The notes beneath the pieces were generated by a model. That model was not told where the DNA came from. It saw nothing but the letters and a program-made list of their open reading frames with translations, and did not search any database. Below, in pieces: positions 10,131-17,989 of a stretch of DNA of 64,000 nucleotides. The translations under genes and the position numbers were made by a program. This DNA comes from Kibdelosporangium aridum. GTDB taxonomy: Bacteria; Actinomycetota; Actinomycetes; Mycobacteriales; Pseudonocardiaceae. Where the stretch lies: assembly GCF_900176515.1 (NCBI RefSeq), contig NZ_FWXV01000013.1:124001-188000 (forward strand). Reading direction: 5' to 3'. Position 1 is the first letter of the stretch. Every line of letters starts with the position of its first letter.

Positions 10131-11335
10131 CGACCGTTCCGTTGCGGCGTAACCGGAACTACACCTTGCTGTGGGCCGGCCAAGCAGTCTCCGAGGTCGG
10201 CTTCAGCACCACGATGATCGCGTTCCCCTTGCTGGTACTGGCGATCACGGGCTCACCTGCGGCGTCCGGTTTGGTCCTCGGAGCCGATGCCGCGGCACAG
10301 CTGCTGGCCGGGCTGCCCGCGGGAGCGCTCGTGGATCGCTGGGACCGCAAGCGGATCATGCTGTGGTGTGAGGCCGCGATGGCCGCGGCGGTCGGCAGCC
10401 TGGCGCTCGCCTTGTGGTGGGACAGCGCGAGTTTGGCGCACATGGTGCTGGTCGCGGTGATCATGGGAGTCTGCCGTGCCTTGTTCGAACCAGCTGAGGA
10501 CGCGTGTCTGACTCGGCTGGTACCCGAAGAACAGCTGGCGACGGCGATCTCGCTGAATGCGGCCCGGTCGTCGATCGGCCAGATGGCCGGAACCGCGCTC
10601 GGTGGCGTCCTGTTCGCGATCGGCCGGGTCGTGCCGTTCCTTGTGGACATGATCACGCACCTGATCTCGCTGATCTCGTTGGCATTCCTGCGGGTTCCGT
10701 ATCGCGAGGTCGAGCGGGCGCCGATCGGGAACATCGGCAAGGAGATAGCCGAAGGCCTGCGGTGGGTGTGGAGCCATCGGCATGTCCGGGTGACCGCGCT
10801 GTGCGCGGTGAGCCTGAACTTCTTTTTCAACGCGTTCTACATCGTGATCATCGTGCTGGCCAACGCCAGGGGAGTGCCTGCGGGGCAGATCGGCCTGATG
10901 GCCGCGATGCTCGGGTTCGGCGGCTTGCTCGGGTCGCTGCTCGCGCCGACACTGCACCGGATCCTGCACCCGTGGGTGTCCATCATGGCCGTGTTCTGGA
11001 TGGTCACGCTGCTCACCCCGTTAACCATCCTGGCGCCCAACGGATACGTGCTCGGTGCGTTGTTCGCGGGCATGTCCTTCCTCGCGCCGACAGCCAACAC
11101 AACCATCAACACCCACCAGTTGCTGCTCACCCCAGACGACCTGCGCGGCAGGTTGAGCGGCGTGATGAACGTCGTCGTCGGCGCAGCGGCAGCCGCCGGA
11201 CCTGCCGCGGGCGGCGTGCTGGTGGAGTTCGTCGATGGCACTGTCGCGGTGCTCTGGTGCACCGCGGGCATGGCCGCGGTCTCTTTGCTCGTCACAGTCA
11301 GCCCGGTACTGCGCCGGTTCCCGGTATCTGTCTAG
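10127..11335 (+). CDS. MFS exporter (DHA3/EntS-like) of the NRPS cluster
   Basis: Twelve-helix major facilitator protein of about 402 aa in the cytoplasmic membrane. The N-terminus NRNYTLLWAGQAVSEVGF and the loop GALVDRWDRKR (motif A) are typical of the DHA3 group that includes the enterobactin exporter EntS and macrolide pumps. The ATG at 10127 overlaps the NRPS stop as ATGA and has GAGGAG about 5 bases upstream. An upstream GTG at 10121 is in frame but badly spaced from that site. Translational coupling to the NRPS, followed by an MbtH gene, argues that it exports the peptide or gives self-resistance. The substrate is inferred. Confidence 0.93.
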   Translation: MTTVPLRRNRNYTLLWAGQAVSEVGFSTTMIAFPLLVLAITGSPAASGLVLGADAAAQLLAGLPAGALVDRWDRKRIMLWCEAAMAAAVGSLALALWWDSASLAHMVLVAVIMGVCRALFEPAEDACLTRLVPEEQLATAISLNAARSSIGQMAGTALGGVLFAIGRVVPFLVDMITHLISLISLAFLRVPYREVERAPIGNIGKEIAEGLRWVWSHRHVRVTALCAVSLNFFFNAFYIVIIVLANARGVPAGQIGLMAAMLGFGGLLGSLLAPTLHRILHPWVSIMAVFWMVTLLTPLTILAPNGYVLGALFAGMSFLAPTANTTINTHQLLLTPDDLRGRLSGVMNVVVGAAAAAGPAAGGVLVEFVDGTVAVLWCTAGMAAVSLLVTVSPVLRRFPVSV

Positions 11336-11349
11336 AAAGGACATCCACA

Positions 11350-11532
11350 ATGGACGACAACGCCCGTTACCAAGTCCTGCGCAACGACGAGGACCAATAC
11401 TCACTGTGGCCCGCCGACCTGGCGATCCCGGGCGGATGGCACGCGGTGGGCAAGGCGGGCAGCAAGCAGGAGTGCACCGACTACGTGGACGAGGTCTGGA
11501 CCGACATGCGTCCGCGCAGCCTGCGCTCCTGA
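11350..11532 (+). CDS. MbtH-like NRPS accessory protein
   Basis: A 60-aa MbtH-family protein. These bind adenylation domains and are needed for their solubility or activity. The family signature is complete: NDEDQYSLWP near the N-terminus, IPGGWHAVG in the middle and a C-terminal YVDEVWTDMRP. The ATG at 11350 has AGAAAGGA ending 8 bases upstream. It lies 14 bases after the exporter stop in the same direction, so the NRPS, exporter and MbtH genes look like one transcription unit ending at the hairpin just downstream. Confidence 0.96.
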   Translation: MDDNARYQVLRNDEDQYSLWPADLAIPGGWHAVGKAGSKQECTDYVDEVWTDMRPRSLRS

Positions 11533-11536
11533 TGCC

Positions 11537-12175
11537 CTAGCGGCCGGGCCGGTCACCCGGCCCGGCCGCCAACAACTCACGCACCTCGCCGTCGCTGACC
11601 TGGCTGAAGTCCTTGTACGCCCGGCCAACAGCGCCGAATGGCTCAGGCATCGTCACGCAGACAACCTCGTCAACGATCCGCGTGAACGCCCGACAGGTAT
11701 GCGCCGGAGCCGTCGGCACAGCCACAACGATCTTGCCGGGCCCTCGCTGCCGCAACGCCTGCACCGCGGCCCGCATGCTCGCGCCGGTCGCGAGGCCGTC
11801 GTCCACCACGATCGCTGTCTTGTTCCTGACGTCCAGCGGGGTCCGCCCGTAGGCGGTGTTGCGGCGGTGGAGTTCTGCCTGCTCGGACTCGATCACCCGG
11901 TCGATCTCGTGCTGGGGGACGTGCCGGGCCACCTCCTGGTTGAGCACGATGTCACCGTCCGCGATCGCCCCCATCGCGAGCTCCTCCTGCCCCGGCACCC
12001 CCAGCTTGCGCACGAGCAGCAGATCCATCGGCACGCCGAGCCGGTCAGCGACCACTCTGGCGACCGGCACCCCACCCCTCGGCACCGCGAGCACGAGCAC
12101 GTCCGAGTGACCCCGATAGTGTTCCAGCTGGTCAGCCAGTCGCCGTCCGGCATCTTCCCGATCGCGAAACCGCAT
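11537..12175 (-). CDS. Phosphoribosyltransferase-family protein
   Basis: 212 aa, type I PRTase fold. The PRPP-binding loop reads AIVVDDGLATGAS, and AVPRGGVPVA near the N-terminus matches the pyrophosphate loop of this subfamily. The precise substrate is not predictable: such stand-alone PRTases are common in actinobacteria, often near erythromycin-esterase or dienelactone-hydrolase-like genes. The start is ATG 12175 (MRFRDREDAGRRLA), the first residues that fit the family. The longer upstream reading is the shadow of the divergent patatin gene. The 3' end overlaps the NRPS operon terminator. Confidence 0.88.
   Translation of the reverse strand: MRFRDREDAGRRLADQLEHYRGHSDVLVLAVPRGGVPVARVVADRLGVPMDLLLVRKLGVPGQEELAMGAIADGDIVLNQEVARHVPQHEIDRVIESEQAELHRRNTAYGRTPLDVRNKTAIVVDDGLATGASMRAAVQALRQRGPGKIVVAVPTAPAHTCRAFTRIVDEVVCVTMPEPFGAVGRAYKDFSQVSDGEVRELLAAGPGDRPGR
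11540..11569. terminator. Strong GC hairpin, probable bidirectional terminator
   Basis: Perfect 13-bp inverted repeat (arms 11540-11552 and 11557-11569) with a 4-base loop TCAC, immediately after the MbtH stop and overlapping the last codons of the convergent phosphoribosyltransferase gene. No U-tract, as is common in high-GC actinobacteria. It closes the NRPS operon. Confidence 0.75.
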
Positions 12176-12203
12176 GGTTCCAGGTACCCGAACCCCGCGA
12201 CTT

Positions 12204-13082
12204 GTGAACAATGTGCTCGTGGACGAGATCGAACTGCCCAAGCCGGTGGCGTTTGTCCTGGGCGGGGGCGGCAGCCTCGGCGCGGGCCAGGTGGGGATGC
12301 TGCGGGCGCTCGCGGAGCGCGCGATCGAGCCTGACCTGGTCGTCGGGACCTCGGTCGGGTCGGTGAACGGTGCGTTGCTCGCACTGGACCCGCAGAACGC
12401 GCCGACCAGGCTCGAGGCCATCTGGCATCGGATGACCCGGGCCAGGGTGTTCCCCGGTGGGCCGCTCGCGCAGTTGCGGACGCTGCGCCAGCACCGCAAC
12501 CACCTGTTTCCCAACACAGGGCTGGCGGAGATCATCAGGACTGAGCTTGAAGGCGTGGATGACTTCGCTCATTTGAGCCTGCCGTTCGGTGCGGTCGCGG
12601 TGGACGCGCTGACCGGCAAAGCGGTGTTGCTCAACTCAGGGCCGTTGACGCCAGCGATCCTGGCGAGCAGTGCCATTCCGGGCATCTATCCGCCCGTGTT
12701 CCACGAAGGGCACGTGTTGTACGACGGCGGCGTGATCGCGAACGTGCCGATCAGGCAAGCGCTTGCCCTGGGCGCGAAGTCGGTGGTGATTCTCGACTGT
12801 GCGTTTCCCGGGCACCTGCCTCGTGTCCCCGAGACGCTGGCGGACGCGGTGTTGTTCTGGGCGACGCTCGGGATGCGCAACCAGGCGGAGCTGGAGTCCG
12901 AGCGCGCGGCGTCAGAAGTCCCGGTCGTCTACCTGCCGGGTGCGCCGGTCAAAGCGGTGACGCCGTTGGATTTCGGGCACACCGCGGAATTGATTGCGAA
13001 CGCCTACGACGGTTCTCGGGAATTCCTGTCCGGAATCACCATCACCGGACCCGGGCTTTACGGACCCGGCGGCTCCGCGTAA
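12204..13082 (+). CDS. Patatin-like phospholipase
   Basis: About 292 aa, patatin/RssA-type serine hydrolase with a Ser-Asp dyad. Visible: oxyanion loop GGGGSLGAGQ, nucleophile elbow GTSVG, and the catalytic Asp in YDGGVIANVP. No signal peptide, so probably a cytoplasmic or membrane-associated lipid acyl hydrolase. Start choice is uncertain: GTGs at 12204, 12213 and 12219 all precede the conserved LPKPVAFVLGGGG, and none has a clear Shine-Dalgarno, so the mRNA may be leaderless. Its 3' end overlaps the convergent DUF309 gene by 25 bases. Confidence 0.9.
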   Translation: MNNVLVDEIELPKPVAFVLGGGGSLGAGQVGMLRALAERAIEPDLVVGTSVGSVNGALLALDPQNAPTRLEAIWHRMTRARVFPGGPLAQLRTLRQHRNHLFPNTGLAEIIRTELEGVDDFAHLSLPFGAVAVDALTGKAVLLNSGPLTPAILASSAIPGIYPPVFHEGHVLYDGGVIANVPIRQALALGAKSVVILDCAFPGHLPRVPETLADAVLFWATLGMRNQAELESERAASEVPVVYLPGAPVKAVTPLDFGHTAELIANAYDGSREFLSGITITGPGLYGPGGSA

Positions 13083-13504
13083 AGCCTAGGTACTCCCGTC
13101 GGATTCTCAGCCCAACGCAACAACCCGGCGATGTCAATGTCATAAGGCGGATCAACCTCATAAGGCCATATGTTGTCGACACCGCGCTGAATCAACGCCT
13201 CGGCGCCAGCCTCGTTGCCGCGCGCGGCGTGAGTCAAGCCAACCGCGATCTGGGCCAAACCACGCCACAGCGCGCGCTCAGGCTCGTCGGCTGCCTTCCA
13301 CGCGTCCTCGAACACCTCGTGCGCATGGAAGGGCTTGCCGTCGTCGAGAAGTTTCTGGGCTTCGCTCAAGGTCTGCTCGGGCGTGCGGCTGATGCCCTCC
13401 GGCAGGCGCTCGACACCTTCGGCGCCGTAGGGCAACGGCCGCCCCAATCCATCCCGTGGCCTGGCATTACGTGCCCGTCCGGCCGGATCCCGGTCTCGAT
13501 CCAT
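13058..13504 (-). CDS. DUF309 family protein
   Basis: 148 aa. The helical core FHAHEVFEDAW, then LAQIAVGLTHAARGN and a terminal YDIDIAGLLRW are diagnostic of DUF309, a small all-helical family of unknown function. The N-terminal 40 residues are Arg-rich and poorly conserved looking. It starts 2 bases after the stop of the small gene at 13507-13713, so the two are probably cotranscribed, and it overlaps the patatin gene tail to tail. Confidence 0.85.
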   Translation of the reverse strand: MDRDRDPAGRARNARPRDGLGRPLPYGAEGVERLPEGISRTPEQTLSEAQKLLDDGKPFHAHEVFEDAWKAADEPERALWRGLAQIAVGLTHAARGNEAGAEALIQRGVDNIWPYEVDPPYDIDIAGLLRWAENPTGVPRLYAEPPGP

Positions 13505-13506
13505 AC

Positions 13507-13713
13507 CTAGATCTTGCCATCGGGTTCCGTTCTGATCGCTTGCAGCGCTTCGGTTGCGGTGTCGATGAGGTTGCGCAGGCCGTCCTGGGTGGCGGTCACT
13601 GACAGGCCGTCAAGCCTGCCGCCGAACTGCAACTCGGCCATATCCCCGTCGAGTGTGTAGGAGATCTGACACGCCTCGAGTTTGATCCACGTATCGACCT
13701 GGATTCCGTTCAT
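13507..13713 (-). CDS. Small conserved hypothetical protein
   Basis: 68 aa starting at ATG 13713 (MNGIQVDTWIKLEA). It ends 2 bases before the DUF309 start, which supports it as a real gene in a two-gene operon. Acidic, with alternating beta-like segments (CQISYTLDGDMAELQFGG) and a C-terminal helix. No catalytic motif is visible. It is divergent from the XRE regulator gene. Function unknown. Confidence 0.6.
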   Translation of the reverse strand: MNGIQVDTWIKLEACQISYTLDGDMAELQFGGRLDGLSVTATQDGLRNLIDTATEALQAIRTEPDGKI

Positions 13714-13803
13714 GTGGGAAATAATGGCGGAAGACGAAAAATGTGCAACGGCCCCGATGGGGTGAAGTGGGGTCAGTGCTCGGTAACGGTGGATGGCGGA
13801 CGT

Positions 13804-13822
13804 TTTTGCATACCCTGCAAAA
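13804..13822. promoter_or_regulatory. Inverted repeat overlapping the XRE gene ribosome-binding site
   Basis: TTTTGCA (13804-13810) and TGCAAAA (13816-13822) form a perfect 7-bp inverted repeat with a 5-base spacer. The right arm runs into the AAGGAG Shine-Dalgarno (13821-13826) of the XRE gene, so a bound repressor or a hairpin would block expression. Likely autoregulatory operator; inference. Confidence 0.55.
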
Positions 13823-13834
13823 GGAGTGGGCGGA

Positions 13835-14704
13835 ATGCAGCGGCAGAACGTGAACTCGCGAGGGATCGGCATAGGGCTTGCATGGCATCGCAAAGCCGCA
13901 TGCAAGACCTTGGAGCAGGTGAGTAGGCAGGTCGGGATCTCGATCAGCTCGTTGAGCCGCTTGGAGAATGGGAAGAGAGAGCCGACGACTGAGGAAGTGG
14001 CCGCGATCCTGGCGGTTCTTGGAGTCGTTGGGGCAGAACGGGACCAGCTGCTCAACCACGCCCGCAACACGTCGCACTCGAGCATGGTCGTCGGCTCGAA
14101 GAGCCGCACCTACCGAGCCTTCGAAGCGGATGCCACGGTGATCACAAACTTCGAGTTGATGTTGGTGCCTGGCCTTGCGCAGACTGCAAAATACGCCCGC
14201 GCCGTGTTGTCAGCCCTTCGGGCGAATGGCAGCGAATCTGAGATCAACGCCACGGTCTCCCAACGCATGGAACGGAAGGCGATTCTCACCCGAAAGAGGC
14301 CACCACAGGTCAACTTCATCGTGACTGAGTTGGCTATCCGACAGCTGATCGGCGGCGCGAAGGTGATGGCCGAGCAGGTGAGGCACCTGATCGGCTTGGC
14401 CGACCTCGACAACGTGTCAATTCGGATCATCCCGGCGACCGTGTCCGCACACGCAGGTCTCAGCGGCCAGTTCGTGATTCTCGATTTCGACGACCAACCC
14501 AGTCTGGTGTTCATCGAGGCGATGACCACAGGTCTGTACCGCGATGAACCAGAGGACGTGGTCGCCTATCGGCGCCAAGTCGAGAATCTGGAAGCAGTAG
14601 CTCTGGACATGGCTGGTTCAGTGGAGTTGTTGAGATCCATCTCCTACGACCTGGACGGGCTGGTTAGTGGACTTGATGTGGCGGAAGAGCAGCTTCAGCG
14701 GTGA
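13835..14704 (+). CDS. XRE-family regulator with DUF5753 (DUF397 partner)
   Basis: 289 aa. The N-terminal HTH (CKTLEQVSRQVGISISSLSRLENGKREP, split here by the turn after VGIS) is followed by a C-terminal DUF5753 region (about residues 95-270), the arrangement found in actinobacterial WhiJ-like regulators encoded next to a DUF397 gene. The start is ATG 13835, which has AAGGAG 8 bases upstream; an ATG at 13793 in the same frame lacks one. The 3' end overlaps the DUF397 gene by 29 bases. Such pairs act in developmental control and have also been described as toxin-antitoxin-like. The role here is inferred from the family. Confidence 0.92.
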   Translation: MQRQNVNSRGIGIGLAWHRKAACKTLEQVSRQVGISISSLSRLENGKREPTTEEVAAILAVLGVVGAERDQLLNHARNTSHSSMVVGSKSRTYRAFEADATVITNFELMLVPGLAQTAKYARAVLSALRANGSESEINATVSQRMERKAILTRKRPPQVNFIVTELAIRQLIGGAKVMAEQVRHLIGLADLDNVSIRIIPATVSAHAGLSGQFVILDFDDQPSLVFIEAMTTGLYRDEPEDVVAYRRQVENLEAVALDMAGSVELLRSISYDLDGLVSGLDVAEEQLQR

Positions 14705-14894
14705 CGAGAACTGTATCGAGGTGGCCTGGCGGAAGAGCAGCTTCAGCGGTGGCAGCGTGGACTGTGTCGAGGTCGCGTGGCCTGGCGCCACCGTCAGCAT
14801 CCGCGACTCCAAGAGCCCGGATTCCGGGCATCTCACCATCCCCGCATCAGTCTTCTGGCAGCTCCACGAATCCCTGCGGCGAGTCGAGCGCTGA
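14676..14894 (+). CDS. DUF397 protein with duplicated N-terminal motif
   Basis: 72 aa from ATG 14676 (a GTG at 14667 is also possible). It carries the DUF397 hallmark WRKSSFSG...C.EVAW twice in tandem, then the single VSIRDSKSPDSG segment and a C-terminal helix. Ordinary family members have the motif once and are about 60 aa. The second copy comes from a 48-bp in-frame DNA duplication. DUF397 proteins are the small partners of the adjacent XRE/DUF5753 regulators. Its 3' end overlaps the convergent oxidoreductase gene by 48 bases. Confidence 0.88.
   Translation: MWRKSSFSGDENCIEVAWRKSSFSGGSVDCVEVAWPGATVSIRDSKSPDSGHLTIPASVFWQLHESLRRVER
14679..14751 (+). repeat. 25-bp direct repeat inside the DUF397 gene
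   Basis: Identical 25-bp copies at 14679-14703 and 14727-14751, period 48 bp, so the DUF397 frame is kept. The first copy also encodes the last residues (AEEQLQR) of the XRE protein in another frame. Confidence 0.9.
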
Positions 14895-15866
14895 CTCGAT
14901 GATCTCCAGGGTGGCGATGGCGGACTCAGGAGCCACCGGCACCGGCGAACCGTCCCGCAAAGCCGACACCATCGCCGCGTAGAAGTATTGGTATGAACCG
15001 GGCTTCGTCTCCACCGGCGTCGTCGTCTCACCCGCCACGCCAAGCAGACCCCACGCCTCCTCAGGCTCCACACCCCAATCAGGAGACCCGGGACCCTCAC
15101 CCGCCCGAAGCGCCGCTTCCTGCACATCCAAGCCGTACTTCACATACGCCGACGAAGACCCGAGCACACGGAACCGGGGACCTGGCTGCGCTGCGAGGGT
15201 GCTGGAGGCCAAGTGGGACAGCACACCTGACTCGTGCGTCAATGCCAGGAAGAAGTCGTCGTCGACCTGCACTCCGTCCCGTTGCTTGTTGACCTCGGCG
15301 TACACCGACCTCGCCGGTCCGAAGAGCTGCAATGCCTGGTCGATCAGGTGCGCTCCCAGGTCGAACAGGACTCCGCCTGCCTCTTCCCGGCCCGGCAGTT
15401 CCTTCCACGTGTCCTTCGGCGTCGGACGCCAGCGGTCGAAGTGCGACTCGAACCGGTGCACCCGGCCCAACGCCCCTGAGCGGATCAATTCCTTCACGGT
15501 CAGGAAATCGCCGTCCCAGCGGCGGTTCTGGAAGACCGTGATCGGGACGTCCCGAGACGAGGCGAGCGACGTCAGCGCGCGGGCCTCCTCGACCGACGGC
15601 GCGAAGGGTTTGTCGACCACGACGGGCACGCCTGCGAGCACCGCCTCCGTTGCCAGCGGCACGTGGGTCCGGTTCGGGGAGGCGATGACGACCAGGTCGT
15701 GGTCCTCCCAGAGCTGGTCGGGCCGGTCCAGCCGGCGCACACCGTCCGGCACCTCGCGGGAGGTCACCACGGACCGCAAGGTCATGCCCGGGGTCGCGGT
15801 GATCAGCGGCGTGTGGAAGAACGCGCCCGCCGTGCCGTACCCGATCAATCCGACGCGCAAGCTCAT
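14847..15866 (-). CDS. Gfo/Idh/MocA-family oxidoreductase
   Basis: 339 aa NAD(P)-dependent oxidoreductase. The N-terminal Rossmann domain begins RVGLIGYGTAGAFFHTP, and the family's Lys-Pro signature appears as VVVDKPFAPSVEEA at about residue 90. The C-terminal alpha/beta domain contains GGVLFDLGAHLIDQAL with the conserved His of the substrate site. Family members act on sugars, inositols or related polyols; the substrate is not evident. ATG 15866. Divergent from the efflux gene at 15938 and convergent with DUF397, which it overlaps. Confidence 0.92.
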   Translation of the reverse strand: MSLRVGLIGYGTAGAFFHTPLITATPGMTLRSVVTSREVPDGVRRLDRPDQLWEDHDLVVIASPNRTHVPLATEAVLAGVPVVVDKPFAPSVEEARALTSLASSRDVPITVFQNRRWDGDFLTVKELIRSGALGRVHRFESHFDRWRPTPKDTWKELPGREEAGGVLFDLGAHLIDQALQLFGPARSVYAEVNKQRDGVQVDDDFFLALTHESGVLSHLASSTLAAQPGPRFRVLGSSSAYVKYGLDVQEAALRAGEGPGSPDWGVEPEEAWGLLGVAGETTTPVETKPGSYQYFYAAMVSALRDGSPVPVAPESAIATLEIIESALDSPQGFVELPED

Positions 15867-15937
15867 GCCGCCAACCTACCGAGTCGCGAGCTATCCGGAT
15901 CAGACCTAGTCTGCGACTGTCCACACAGGAGGCCGGG

Positions 15938-17950
15938 ATGGTAGAGGCTGAGGCCGCACCCGTCGGCCGCGGGGCGCGCAACGCGATCGTCGCGGCGATC
16001 ATGCTCGGGATGCTGCTGGCGTCCCTTGACCAGACCATTGTGGCCACGGCGTTGCCGACGATTGTCAGCGACCTCGGCGGCGGCAACCACCTCTCCTGGG
16101 TTGTCACGTCGTACCTGCTCGCTGAGACGATCATGACCGCGCTCATCGGCAAGTTCGGCGACCTGTACGGCCGCAAGCGGATGTTCCTGGTCAGCGTGCT
16201 GCTGTTCATGATCGGCTCGTTCTTCGCGGGCTGGGCCGACTCGATGACATGGCTGATCGCCTCGCGCGCTGTGCAGGGCCTCGGTGCTGGTGGGTTGCTG
16301 GTGACGGCCACAGCGGTGATCGCGGACGTCGTGCCGTTGAGCGAACGCGGCAAGTACCAGGGTGCGCTGGCGTCCGTTTTCGGTGTTTCGACGGTGGTCG
16401 GGCCGCTGCTCGGCGGCCTGTTCGTGGACCATGCGAGCTGGCGGTGGGCGTTCTACATCAACCTGCCGCTCGGTGTGCTGGTGCTGATCGTCACCGTCCT
16501 GTCGATGCCGACGGTCAAGGCCGCGCTCCGCCCGAAGGTCGACTACCTGGGCATTCTGCTGATCGGTCTGGCGGCATCTGGCCTGACACTGGTGACGAGC
16601 TGGGGCGGCACCGAGTATCCGTGGGGTTCTCCGACAATTATCTGGATGGCTGCCGGATCGGTTGTCGCGCTTGTGCTGTTCGTGGTTGTCGAAATGCGTG
16701 CCGCGGAACCGATGTTGCCGATGCGGCTGTTCCGCAGCCCGGTCTTCACCGTGTCCAGCATCCTGAGCTTCATCGTCGGGTTCGCGATGCTCGGCGGTGT
16801 CACGTACCTGCCCACGTATCTGCAGTACGTGCAAGGCGCGTCGGCGACCGGCTCCGGCCTGCGGATGCTGCCGCTGGTGTGCGGGCTGCTGGTCGCGGCC
16901 ATGATCACCGGCCAGGTGATCAGCAAGACCGGGCGGTACCGGGCGTTCCCGATCGTCGGGTCGCTGCTGATCTCCGGCGGCCTGGTGCTGCTGTCGCTGA
17001 TGGACGCCAGCTCGACGTTCTGGACCATTTCCGGCTACATGCTGGTACTGGGCCTCGGTGTCGGTCTCGTCATGCCGGTGCCGACCGTGGTCGTGCAGAG
17101 CACGAGCGACTACTCCGACCTCGGCGTCGCGACGTCCGGCGTGAGTTTCCTGCGCACGCTCGGAAGTTCCTTCGGTGTCGCGATCTTCGGCACGATCTAC
17201 GCCAACCAGCTGCCGAAACACCTGACTCCGGTGACCCCGCCCGACATCGATCCACGGATCGTGCTGAACGTCAACGGGGTACACGCGTTGCCGCCAGCGG
17301 TGAAAGCACCTGTCATCCAGGCCTATGTGGACACGTTGCAGACGATGTTCCTTGCCGCCGCACCCGTTGGCTTGCTTGCCTTCGTCGTCGCACTGTTCTT
17401 GAAGGAAGTTCCGCTCAGGGATACCTCACGAGTTGTCGCGGCCGGAAACACCGGTGTGGGGGAGAGCTTCGCACCGCCCGCGTCCAGGGACTCCCACGCG
17501 GAGCTGGAAAAGCTCATCGCGATGGTCGTGAGCAAACAGCAGAACGACCCGCGTCCCGAGATGCTCGCCGCCTCAGGCGTTCCGCTGAACTACGCGCAGG
17601 CGTGGATGCTCGTCCGGATCTTCAAGCACAGCATCGACGACGGCGACGCCACCCTGCACGAGATCGCCGAGAGCACCAAAGTGCCCGCGGGGATCTTCCA
17701 ACCCGTTGCCCGCCAGCTGGTCGAGGTCGGTTACGTCAGCGAAGCCGAGGGCCACTACCGCTTCACACCGGCAGGAACCGAAGCGTTCGCCCAGTTGATC
17801 GGCGCGGCTCGGGCCTGGCTGCTGAACCGTCTCGCGGACTGGCATGAGGACAGCGACACGAAGTTCGCGAACGCAGTGGAGGAGATGGCCGAGAAGCTGA
17901 TCGCCAGCAGCCGCGACCTGTCGACCGGCAAACACGCCGCCCGGGTTTAG
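15938..17950 (+). CDS. DHA2-type multidrug efflux MFS fused to a winged-helix domain
   Basis: 670 aa. The first about 490 residues are a 14-helix EmrB/QacA-type drug:H+ antiporter: LDQTIVATALPTI (motif D1), GKFGDLYGRKR (motif A) and GVSTVVGPLLGG (motif C). After the last helix comes about 150 cytosolic residues with a MarR-like winged helix (LHEIAESTKVPAGIFQPVAR, then EVGYVSEAEGHYRFTPAG). The start ATG 15938 has AGGAGG about 6 bases upstream. The fused domain may sense ligand or DNA at the membrane; its function is not known to me. A bidirectional hairpin follows the stop. Confidence 0.93.
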   Translation: MVEAEAAPVGRGARNAIVAAIMLGMLLASLDQTIVATALPTIVSDLGGGNHLSWVVTSYLLAETIMTALIGKFGDLYGRKRMFLVSVLLFMIGSFFAGWADSMTWLIASRAVQGLGAGGLLVTATAVIADVVPLSERGKYQGALASVFGVSTVVGPLLGGLFVDHASWRWAFYINLPLGVLVLIVTVLSMPTVKAALRPKVDYLGILLIGLAASGLTLVTSWGGTEYPWGSPTIIWMAAGSVVALVLFVVVEMRAAEPMLPMRLFRSPVFTVSSILSFIVGFAMLGGVTYLPTYLQYVQGASATGSGLRMLPLVCGLLVAAMITGQVISKTGRYRAFPIVGSLLISGGLVLLSLMDASSTFWTISGYMLVLGLGVGLVMPVPTVVVQSTSDYSDLGVATSGVSFLRTLGSSFGVAIFGTIYANQLPKHLTPVTPPDIDPRIVLNVNGVHALPPAVKAPVIQAYVDTLQTMFLAAAPVGLLAFVVALFLKEVPLRDTSRVVAAGNTGVGESFAPPASRDSHAELEKLIAMVVSKQQNDPRPEMLAASGVPLNYAQAWMLVRIFKHSIDDGDATLHEIAESTKVPAGIFQPVARQLVEVGYVSEAEGHYRFTPAGTEAFAQLIGAARAWLLNRLADWHEDSDTKFANAVEEMAEKLIASSRDLSTGKHAARV

Positions 17951-17952
17951 GT

Positions 17953-17982
17953 GTCCGGGTGGGACGGCGGGCCCACCCGGAC
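17953..17982. terminator. Bidirectional terminator hairpin
   Basis: Inverted repeat GTCCGGGTGGG (17953-17963) and CCCACCCGGAC (17972-17982), 11 bp perfect with an 8-base loop, filling the 39-base gap between the convergent efflux and GH92 genes. Confidence 0.8.
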
Positions 17983-17989
17983 GGCTTCA

